NCBI GenBank assembly: GCA_003609755.1
Contig: AP017993.1
Coordinates: 35,116-99,115, forward strand
DNA from: Planktothrix agardhii NIES-204
GTDB taxonomy: Bacteria; Cyanobacteriota; Cyanobacteriia; Cyanobacteriales; Microcoleaceae
Length of the DNA: 64,000 nucleotides
Direction of reading: 5' to 3'
Position 1 is the first letter of the stretch. Each line of letters starts with the position of its first letter. The translations under genes were made by a program, and so were the position numbers. The notes below the pieces were generated by a model, which did no database searches, had not been told where the DNA came from, and saw only the letters and a program-made list of their open reading frames with translations. Positions 33,781 to 40,567 of the stretch are shown piece by piece.

Positions 33781-35086
33781 CAGGACTTACGCAGGCACAC
33801 TATATATAGTGTGCAGTAAGCCAGCGAACGCTGCCAATTGTTCAAGTATTTGCGCCAGCAATATAAAATTTAGACACAAAAATTATGCTGATTGACAGAT
33901 ATTTAACAGTCAATATTTATGCTAAACTGATTAAGTTAATTTGGGGTGAAAAATATGTCGTTTAGCCAACTAGATTACTGCCAATATCTATTGAGCAGCC
34001 CAAACAATTATACCTTAAATAACTTAGCCAAACACTTAGAAAATGTTAGCCATGATACCATAAATCGTTACTTAACCAAAGAAAATTTCACCTCGGAATC
34101 TTTGTGGCAAAATGTCAAAAAAGATATCCAAATCAGTGAAAATAGTGCGATCATTTTTGATGATACAGTATTAGATAAAAGGTTCGGGGAAAAGATTGAA
34201 TTAGTCCGTCGTCAATATAGCGGAACAGAACATCGTGTACTGTCAGGTATTGGGCTGGTTAACTGTGTTTATGTTAATCCAGAACTGGGTTTATTTTGGG
34301 TAATTGATTATCGCATATATGATCCAGAATATGATAATAAAACCAAACTAGATCATGTAGCTGATATGTTGAATAATCTGGTGACAGAAAAACAACTACC
34401 CTTCGCAAAAGTCCTTATGGATAGCTGGTATGGGTCACAAAAACTAATGGCAATGATTGAAGAATTAGGAAAAATTTATTATTGCCCATTGAAAAAGAAT
34501 CGTTTAGTAGATGACACAGGAGGAAAAGAAAAATACCAATCAATTGAAAAGTTAAACTGGTCTAATACTGAAGAAAAATCAGGGAAGTTAATCAAAATCA
34601 AAAATTTCCCTAAATCTCATAAAGTCAAGCTATTTCGGGTTATTGTTTCTACCAACAGAACGGAATATGTAGCAACTAATGACTTAACTCAAGCATCCAC
34701 ATTGGATACGAAAAAAACCTGTGCTATTCGCTGGAAAATAGAGGAGTTTCACCGAGAAATTAAGCAGTTAACTGGGATTGAATCTTGCCAGTGTCGTCAA
34801 GCTAGTATTCAAAGAAATCATATTGCTTGTGCCCTTTTAGTTTGGAATCAATTGAAAAGATTAGCTCATCTGACAAAGAAAACAGTCTATCAGTTAAAAG
34901 CTGAATCTTTGTCCAGTTATTTAATCAAAGAACTGAATTGTCCTTCGATAAAAATGGAACTTGTTTGATTCTTTTGGGTTTATTTTTAAATAAATAATCA
35001 GGACTTTTTAGGGTGATTGCTATTATCATTGGTATGCGATCGCCTACTTTTAGTACGCTATATATAGCGTGCTTGCGTAAGTCCTG
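33781..35086 (+). mobile_element. insertion sequence, copy 2 (1306 bp, intact)
   Basis: Same ends and length as copy 1 and in the same orientation, 31684 bp downstream. The left flank is parA and the right flank is an unrelated transposase fragment. There is no target duplication (AATCCT against TCTAAT), so DNA on one side was deleted or exchanged after insertion. Confidence 0.93.
33955..34968 (+). CDS. DDE transposase, IS701-like (copy 2)
   Basis: Protein identical to that at 2271-3284. The start is chosen at the ATG after GGGGTGAAAAAT, as there. The gene is intact and, with complete ends on both sides, this copy should be able to move. Identity of both copies implies recent transposition or gene conversion. 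Confidence 0.9.
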   Translation: MSFSQLDYCQYLLSSPNNYTLNNLAKHLENVSHDTINRYLTKENFTSESLWQNVKKDIQISENSAIIFDDTVLDKRFGEKIELVRRQYSGTEHRVLSGIGLVNCVYVNPELGLFWVIDYRIYDPEYDNKTKLDHVADMLNNLVTEKQLPFAKVLMDSWYGSQKLMAMIEELGKIYYCPLKKNRLVDDTGGKEKYQSIEKLNWSNTEEKSGKLIKIKNFPKSHKVKLFRVIVSTNRTEYVATNDLTQASTLDTKKTCAIRWKIEEFHREIKQLTGIESCQCRQASIQRNHIACALLVWNQLKRLAHLTKKTVYQLKAESLSSYLIKELNCPSIKMELV

Positions 35087-35437
35087 TCTAATTTACTGAT
35101 AAACGAACTACTTTCACCATAAAGGCTATCTGCTAATACCAATTCAATTTGAAATCCCAGTTCAACCAACTCTGTTAGGATTTCTGATGCGATTTCAATC
35201 TTAGTTTTGTAGACATCTCCTTCTTTTAATGTTCCTTTGGGTTTAAATACTCTAAACACTAAAGGAAAGGTTATATTTTTATAAACACCGTAAGCATTAA
35301 CTGATACTATTCCCCGATCTATTTTGCCCACACTTCCCAAGTATTGTCGGGCTACATAGTCGGTTTTTTTACCCTTTCTCCTATCTCCTGTTTCATCAAT
35401 TATTACTATAATCTTCTCTTCTTTCAATGCTTTTAGC
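35087..35437 (-). pseudogene. IS701-family transposase fragment
   Basis: The open frame shows the first catalytic block VIIDETGDRRKGKKTDYVAR, QYLGSVGKIDRGIVSVNAYG, and ELVLADSLYGE. Both termini are missing: IS copy 2 cuts it at 35086 and a sulfotransferase fragment begins at 35438. About 115 of some 400 residues remain. It differs in sequence from the transposase of the neighbouring IS. Confidence 0.85.
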
Positions 35438-35578
35438 CTTGCAGAATATCCCAATTACAATCCAGGGTCTTATAATCCAATTAGCGACGATTTGCGGCAG
35501 ACGTTAGCCGAGTTTTTCCGACCTCATAACCAGAAGTTAGAGGAATATCTGGGCATGAAATTTAACTGGGACGAGTAA
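35438..35578 (+). pseudogene. C-terminal end of a sulfotransferase-like protein
   Basis: Forty-six codons ending at TAA 35576-35578. The segment LRQTLAEFFRPHNQKLEEYL followed by G-KFNW is the usual C-terminus of cyanobacterial sulfotransferase-domain proteins (heparan sulfotransferase-like). The rest was lost when the IS701-type element inserted. This is relic DNA only. Confidence 0.75.
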
Positions 35579-35611
35579 TCATGGAAAACCTAGCCTCCCG
35601 CTCAATTTAAG

Positions 35612-36457
35612 TCAATCATTACTCATTTCCTGGCGCAACTCTTCAACTGCTTTAAGACTTAATCCTGTAGCTGAGGCGATCGCCTCATCATTAAGTTGAG
35701 CCAGTAAGTTTCGAGCAATGCCCCGCTTTTCTTCTTCTCGTCCGAGATTAATTGCTCCTTGTTGATCGTAGATAAACATTTCCCTGCGTTCCAAATCCTC
35801 TAGTTCAGAGGGAGTTAAATCAGCTTGATTGGCGATTTCAAAGGCTCGGTGTAGTTCGGGGATATCGTCCATATTTTCAGGAATCGAAGTGAGCGATCGC
35901 GCAAACTTGATAAAGTAAATCCATTTGTCCGTAATGGTTTCAAGCTGGTCAAGTTCTTTGGTAAACTTGGGCAACTCAACGAATACCAACTCAAGATCAT
36001 TATCAGGATAGATCCAGCCTTCAGACTTCTCTCGATAAACAAAGCGGGAAATAAGTTTATCGCGATTAGCGAACATTTCAAAATCGGTAATGGTTAAAGC
36101 AATAACTGGTTTGAGCATTCGGTAGCCTTCTCCCGCTTGGAGTTGAAAAGCATAGGTTTTCGTAGCATTAAACAAAACCCTCTTGCCAAAAGACTGCACG
36201 TTTAAAACCTGCATTTCAATAATCACAAGTGTGCCGTCATTCAGTGTAGCTTTGACATCGAGATAAGTATCTTTAAAACCTTGGATTTTGGGTGGCAAGT
36301 TGGGATTGATAATTTCTAAGTCTTCAATGGTAGAATTGCCTTCATAAATTAGAGCGTTGAGAAAGCTAATCAGAATGTCTTTGCTTTCCGTAGAACCAAA
36401 TATTTTTTTAAAGGCATAGTCTGTTTTGGGGTTGATAAATCTCATTGTTTTATTCAT
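35612..36457 (-). CDS. Rpn/PD-(D/E)XK family recombination-promoting nuclease-like protein
   Basis: 281 residues. The N-terminus FINPKTDYAFKKIFG is the hallmark of Rpn-type (formerly transposase_31) proteins. The nuclease core reads YLDVKATLNDGTLVIIEMQV, giving D, E-x-Q in place of the usual E-x-K. This is common in the family. The C-terminus has a REEEKRGIARNLLAQL coiled coil and an HTH-like end (AIASATGLSLKAVEELRQEM). Its ATG overlaps the stop of a degraded upstream gene. Rpn proteins raise recombination and some act in phage defence. Confidence 0.85.
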   Translation of the reverse strand: MNKTMRFINPKTDYAFKKIFGSTESKDILISFLNALIYEGNSTIEDLEIINPNLPPKIQGFKDTYLDVKATLNDGTLVIIEMQVLNVQSFGKRVLFNATKTYAFQLQAGEGYRMLKPVIALTITDFEMFANRDKLISRFVYREKSEGWIYPDNDLELVFVELPKFTKELDQLETITDKWIYFIKFARSLTSIPENMDDIPELHRAFEIANQADLTPSELEDLERREMFIYDQQGAINLGREEEKRGIARNLLAQLNDEAIASATGLSLKAVEELRQEMSND

Positions 36458-37021
36458 ACCTGAGTCTTTTCAATAGATTCTAACGCTGTCTGTGTCTTTT
36501 GTAGTTCGGCTTGTAGCGCGTCGAGTTCTTGTTGGGTTTCCAGTGCTGTCTGCATCCAAGCTTGGGATTGAGAAGCTAAAGCTTGATACCGATTTTTATC
36601 TTGTTGAAGTTGCCACATTTTGCTTTGCTTTTGTGCTTCTGATTGCCAAAGTTGCTCAACGCAGGTGAGGAGAAGATGGAGTTAGCGCTGAGTCCATTGA
36701 GAAGCCGCTATTTGAGATAAATATTGACGCAAATAATATCGTTCTTTTGGCAAATTTTCTGGTTTAATAAGGAGTGCGGAGTGGGAGTCCGAAAGGTAGA
36801 GAGGATAAGGATAGTAGGCAATCTCTTGACCTGTAGCGATCGCATCGGCTAAAATTTGCCAATTTAAAGCTAGTAAATCCCTTACTTCTGAATACCGAAA
36901 CTCTCGCAGCCACTCCACCGCAAATAAAGCACACAAATCTTGATTTGGGTTAAATTCTAGTAGCTTGAGTAAAGACCCGTCATTTAAGTTAATCACTTCT
37001 AAGTCTTGGCTGAAGGGGGGA
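36454..37021 (-). pseudogene. remnant of a larger protein with C-terminal coiled coil, interrupted by a stop
   Basis: An open frame begins at the IS4-type element (37021) and runs to a TAA at 36682-36684. The same frame continues without a shift through LTCVEQLWQSEAQKQSKMWQ and a glutamine-rich coiled coil (TQQELDALQAELQKTQTALE) to TGA at 36454. The N-terminal part was removed by the IS and one stop codon splits the rest. Domain unknown. The frame ends in ATGA overlap with the Rpn gene. Confidence 0.55.
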
Positions 37022-37030
37022 CGAAATCAG

Positions 37031-37959
37031 CTACAAGACAGACTCTATAAGCCTCATAGCTCTTAGGCCTTGTTGATAATACTTACATTTATTGCAATTT
37101 AATTTCATTAGTTTCGTGACTAAATCCATACAAACATCCTTGAAATTGACCCAAGTTTGACCATATAAGCCGATATAAAAACTACTATGTCTCCGTTCTA
37201 TTCGACCATATTCTTTGATCCGAGCAATATATTTCTGTATTCCTTTTCGTTTGATTTGTTGACCCTGTATTGTTGCAGAGGAGTAGGCAATTGCTATCAA
37301 CAAAACTAGAGAAATAAAGCGTTCACCAGTTACATTGGTATCCTCTAAATTATAGCCTCCCTTCTTAAAATCTCTAAACATTTCTTCAATATCAAATCTT
37401 TGTTTATAGGCAGAAATAGCCAATTCTAGTGCATCAAAATTCGTTAAGATAAACCATCCTTCTTTCGGTGCTACTCCGTTGATTTTACGTTTCCATTTAC
37501 AAGCAACGTTAAAGCTCATAAAACCGCGAGTCTTTGTTACCTTTACACCTTGAATAAAAAATGATACTCCTGGTGCTAAACCTAGATGATTTAATTCCTG
37601 AAAAATATCTTTTTCAAATTCTACAAATTCGTTCTTTTTTAATCGCAAGCAAAAGTATACACCCAATGATTGATTGCTACATAAATTATTTCTTCCTTGG
37701 TAAAATATATTGATAACCATTCTTTGATAATGGGTAACCAAATTTTTTCAATTTTTAAATTGGGTAATGAGAGAAATCTTTGTATTCTTTTTCTTCTACT
37801 CTCAAATTTAATTGGCAAAGGTATCCCATTCGCTAGCCTTTCTAAATTCACATTTTTGATTGACTGTAAGATGTTCACCAAAATTTGGAGAAACAGGTAT
37901 TCTGCTAAACTCAATTGACTTTTTAAGTGCTTTTGATAGAATAAAGGTATCATTTTCAT
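37031..37959 (-). pseudogene. IS4-family transposase, internal deletion and frameshift
   Basis: The N-terminal piece (37959 to about 37645) reads LPIKFESRRKRIQRFLSLPN and breaks off at EEIIYVAI. The C-terminal piece starts in another frame at SLGVYFCLRLKKNEFVEFE. The middle part, with the first two catalytic aspartates, is missing. The C-terminal piece keeps the IS4 signature Y-x2-R-x3-E-x6-K as YKQRFDIEEMFRDFKKG. No active enzyme can be made. Confidence 0.85.
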
Positions 37960-38036
37960 TAGATGGGTCTTATTGACAATATCTGACCTATCTTTTTTTT
38001 ACCATAAATCGTTACATTCTTTATACTGTCTTGTTT
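37031..38036 (-). mobile_element. IS4-family insertion sequence remnant
   Basis: Short inverted ends ACAAGACAG (37033-37041) and CTGTCTTGT (38026-38034) bound a minus-strand transposase remnant. The left end truncates the gene at 36454-37021, the right end abuts the 172-codon frame that follows. Confidence 0.65.
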
Positions 38037-38090
38037 TCAGCCTTGTTTGTCGCCCCGTCAGCAAATTCAGCACTGTTAACACTCAAAACA

Positions 38091-38549
38091 ATGTTGCAAG
38101 AACGAGCCGATTTAATGAAAACGATTCATAGTAAAAATGAACACTGGAAATATAAAGGATTTGAAGAACTGGTATTAGAATGTGGGAGAGAAATGAAACC
38201 GATTCCTGCCCCGAAGTATATAAAACATGGTATCCCCAAGCAATGTTATTTTAACTGCCTTGAACTGATTAAAAAACATCCAGATTTAACTTATGTAGAA
38301 GGCTATGCTCTGGGTGATATTTCCTTCCCTGTTTCTCATGCTTGGTTAATGAATCCTCAAGGAAAAGCGATTGACCCCACTTGGGAATCAGGAGGGCTGT
38401 GTTATATCGGTATCCCATTTCAGACTCAGTGGGTATTAGACTTTCTGGAAGCTCGAAAACAACGAGGCAAAACTGATTGTTTGAGCTTATTTGAAAGCAA
38501 TTATCTTGAGGAATTTTCGTTTTTGAAGGAGGGAGTTCCGCAGTTATAA
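38091..38549 (+). CDS. conserved hypothetical protein (152 aa)
   Basis: From the ATG at 38091 the protein has 152 residues. The frame is open 60 bases further upstream to the edge of the IS4 remnant, but that part is IS-derived. Recognisable blocks are CYFNCLELIKKHPDLTYVEG, PVSHAWLMN and AIDPTWE, the pattern of a small cysteine/histidine/aspartate-containing fold seen in phage and cyanobacterial hypothetical proteins. A catalytic role (C, H, D) is possible but unproven. Confidence 0.65.
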   Translation: MLQERADLMKTIHSKNEHWKYKGFEELVLECGREMKPIPAPKYIKHGIPKQCYFNCLELIKKHPDLTYVEGYALGDISFPVSHAWLMNPQGKAIDPTWESGGLCYIGIPFQTQWVLDFLEARKQRGKTDCLSLFESNYLEEFSFLKEGVPQL

Positions 38550-38555
38550 TTAATC

Positions 38556-39002
38556 TTATCTAACTGTAAATTCGGCGGTGTAGGAATATCCAGTCTCTCC
38601 TCTAGCTAGAATTTCTAAAACCATATCACCCGTTTGGGGGACAACTCCTGACCAAACTCCTCCACTAACACTACCTAAATATTTTTTAGAATTCCCCTTG
38701 ACAAAATAAATTGATGCTTCCACACCTTCAGGAAAAACTTGAACTCTAAAAAGTTGGTTATCCTTAGAACTAATGATATAGGGTTGAATGGTAAATGGCT
38801 CTATATATCCTTTGACTTTTGCTTTATAAGAACCTCTGGCAAATTTAACTTTAATTGGTGAGAGTGATTCCGGTTCAAGATATGCTTTTTGAGCTATAGT
38901 ATCTTGACTGGTATCTTTTGATAAATTAGCTTGGGCTAATACTAAATTGGTACTGATAGATAATGAAACAAATATTATAACTAAGCTCATCAGTTTGTTC
39001 AT
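38556..39002 (-). CDS. secreted protein with PPC-like beta domain
   Basis: 148 residues. The N-terminus MNKLMSLVIIFVSLSISTNL is a typical Sec signal peptide with a cleavage site after VLAQA. The rest is all-beta, with ARGSYKAKVKGYI and a C-terminal VVPQTGDMVLEILARG, similar to bacterial pre-peptidase C-terminal (PPC) domains. It is probably periplasmic or exported. It is convergent with the preceding gene, and no enzymatic domain is attached. Confidence 0.75.
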   Translation of the reverse strand: MNKLMSLVIIFVSLSISTNLVLAQANLSKDTSQDTIAQKAYLEPESLSPIKVKFARGSYKAKVKGYIEPFTIQPYIISSKDNQLFRVQVFPEGVEASIYFVKGNSKKYLGSVSGGVWSGVVPQTGDMVLEILARGETGYSYTAEFTVR

Positions 39003-39130
39003 AACTCTCCTTGATTTAATTATTCAAAAACTGATTGGATTCTCTCAAGCAAATTATAGGGATGATGAAAGAATAACAAGCAAATTTGAAGATTTGTTGA
39101 AGTGACCAGCTTTCATTCAGTCCATAAAGT

Positions 39131-39148
39131 ATCTTGGCTCAATGCCTA
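39131..39148. repeat. solo copy of the MITE end (18 bp)
   Basis: ATCTTGGCTCAATGCCTA equals 18 bases of the 47-bp inverted repeat of the element at 40323-40553. It overlaps the stop codon of the adjacent minus-strand gene. Confidence 0.7.
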
Positions 39149-39520
39149 GTTACCTTTAGAGGTCATTTCATCTAGCATTGATGCTGCTCTTTGCAATATC
39201 CCTGTGATTAAACCCGAATCAACTGCTACTTCCAACGAGCCCTCACAAAAGCGTTCCTGTCGAATTAAGGTAGTTAGCAAGCAAGCTAAGTCATGCTCTG
39301 ATGCTTTAGCTAATGCAGTCGGATCATCCCGTAATTTTTTAGCTTCATCAGTTTTCATCCATTCTACCCAATTGATATCGCTACTTACCCAGTTATTTGC
39401 ATAGGCAGCAGCTACGAACTGAGCTAGACTAGACAAGTCTTTTCCCTCTTGAAAGGCTGGTAAAAAACTGGCGATCGCTGTTAATTTTTTGACTAATGAC
39501 AATTCAGATTGACTATTCAT
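39146..39520 (-). CDS. DUF6508-like hypothetical protein
   Basis: 124 residues, mostly helical. The C-terminal block LLTTLIRQERFCEGSLEVAV followed by SGLITGILQRA resembles DUF6508 proteins. No catalytic residues are evident. Its stop codon TAG lies in a solo copy of the MITE end repeat, so the last codon may have been set by that element. It stands alone between the secreted protein and the FinO-like gene. Confidence 0.6.
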   Translation of the reverse strand: MNSQSELSLVKKLTAIASFLPAFQEGKDLSSLAQFVAAAYANNWVSSDINWVEWMKTDEAKKLRDDPTALAKASEHDLACLLTTLIRQERFCEGSLEVAVDSGLITGILQRAASMLDEMTSKGN

Positions 39521-39679
39521 AAATGGTATTAGAAAGAATTACCGATTACTATAGCGTGCTTGGGGGTTTGGGGGTGAAGTGAGCAGTCAAACAGAAACTT
39601 ACGCTAAGGAATTAATGGAAAGCGTTACTCCCGTTTGGGTTTATAATCGGGATGGTGTTGAAATCATCTCAATTAAGAT

Positions 39680-39982
39680 ATGGCAGTTACAGGGAAGCTG
39701 GAATTAACCCTTAAAATTACGGAATTTCCAACGGATGTTCAGACGGTTGAGAATAACTGGAAGCAATTTACGGTTGACTGTGATGGCAGAATCTTCACGT
39801 TGACAGTGAAGCCAAAAATGTTCAAAAAACTAGAGGAAGCGCAAGCGAATTTTCCGATGTGGGTGGCTGCGATTGCTGGGAAGCTGGGAGAAGCTACTCC
39901 CGATGGCTTTGTTTTGGCTGACCCCGCAATTCAAGTGTTTGAGAAAAAACCGAAAGACTCCAAGGAAACTGCACCTGAGTAG
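39680..39982 (+). CDS. FinO-like RNA-chaperone domain protein (cyanobacterial type)
   Basis: 100 residues: GKLELTLKITEFPTDVQTVE, then FTLTVKPKMFKKLEEAQANF and IAGKLGEATPDGFVLADP. Proteins of this type are annotated as fertility-inhibition FinO-like in cyanobacteria. The real function is unproven. A possible 30-residue upstream frame (ATG at 39615) runs across its start. A truncated copy lies at 3830-4046, and the two loci also share an 18-mer, ACAGAAACTTACGCTAAG, at 39591 and 4065. Confidence 0.72.
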   Translation: MAVTGKLELTLKITEFPTDVQTVENNWKQFTVDCDGRIFTLTVKPKMFKKLEEAQANFPMWVAAIAGKLGEATPDGFVLADPAIQVFEKKPKDSKETAPE

Positions 39983-40025
39983 TTGAAATCAAGGGTTATT
40001 TTGGGGCTATAGTTAGGAGAGGATA

Positions 40026-40325
40026 ATGGCTTATCGTATCAAAATCAATGGTGTAGTGGCAGTTGTTGAGAATGGAGTTTGGACATCTTCAACCCCACAT
40101 TATGCCGAAATCCTTAATAATATGTTGGCAATAGAAAAAATGGGCGCAATAGACCCAGATTCGCCTTTTTTCTGGCTTAATTCCCCTGCGACTCCCGACC
40201 CTGATTGGCTGATTGCGACGGAGATGGCTAAGAGCTTCGACGGGGTTGTAATGGATGATCCTTTGCCTCGTGCTCCTTTAATAATTGACGGGGAAGAAAT
40301 AGATGAATCCGAAATATTGTATTAA
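40026..40325 (+). CDS. hypothetical protein (99 aa)
   Basis: 99 residues with no recognised family. It reads AYRIKINGVVAVVENGVWTS, then WLIATEMAKSFDGVVMDDP and a very acidic end (DGEEIDESEILY). It starts 43 bp after the FinO-like gene, behind AGTTAGGAGAGG, and is likely co-transcribed with it. Its TAA stop is the first three bases of the MITE-like element. Confidence 0.55.
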   Translation: MAYRIKINGVVAVVENGVWTSSTPHYAEILNNMLAIEKMGAIDPDSPFFWLNSPATPDPDWLIATEMAKSFDGVVMDDPLPRAPLIIDGEEIDESEILY

Positions 40326-40553
40326 TAGGCATTGAGCCAAGATTGGTTTAAAACTGTGCAAGATAAACCTCAAAAGCCTTCTACAGAAGGTTTTTGACTG
40401 GCTACTTTGCGGTTCGTGTCAGCTTCGCTGTTTCTGCGCCTGGATAGTGCGGGACTGCTACCAGGGAACAAATTAGACTGTAACCCCCGCTATACAATGG
40501 TTTGGTGGTTTATCTTGCACAGTTTTAAACCAATCTTGGCTCAATGCCTATTA
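40323..40553. mobile_element. MITE-like element with 47-bp perfect inverted repeats
   Basis: A 47-base segment starting TAATAGGCATTGAGCCAAGA (40323-40369) returns as a perfect reverse complement at 40507-40553. The 137 bases between hold no gene and include a stretch resembling 3713-3748. The size (231 bp) and structure are those of a MITE. The left end supplies in-frame TAA and TAG to the upstream gene. Confidence 0.85.
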
Positions 40554-40567
40554 GATAATGTTGTCAT

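Noticed and set aside
2097..35086. A classic composite transposon formed by the two IS copies
   Set aside because: Outer flanks (ACAGT left, TCTAA right) do not match, and copy 1 has its own target duplication on both sides.
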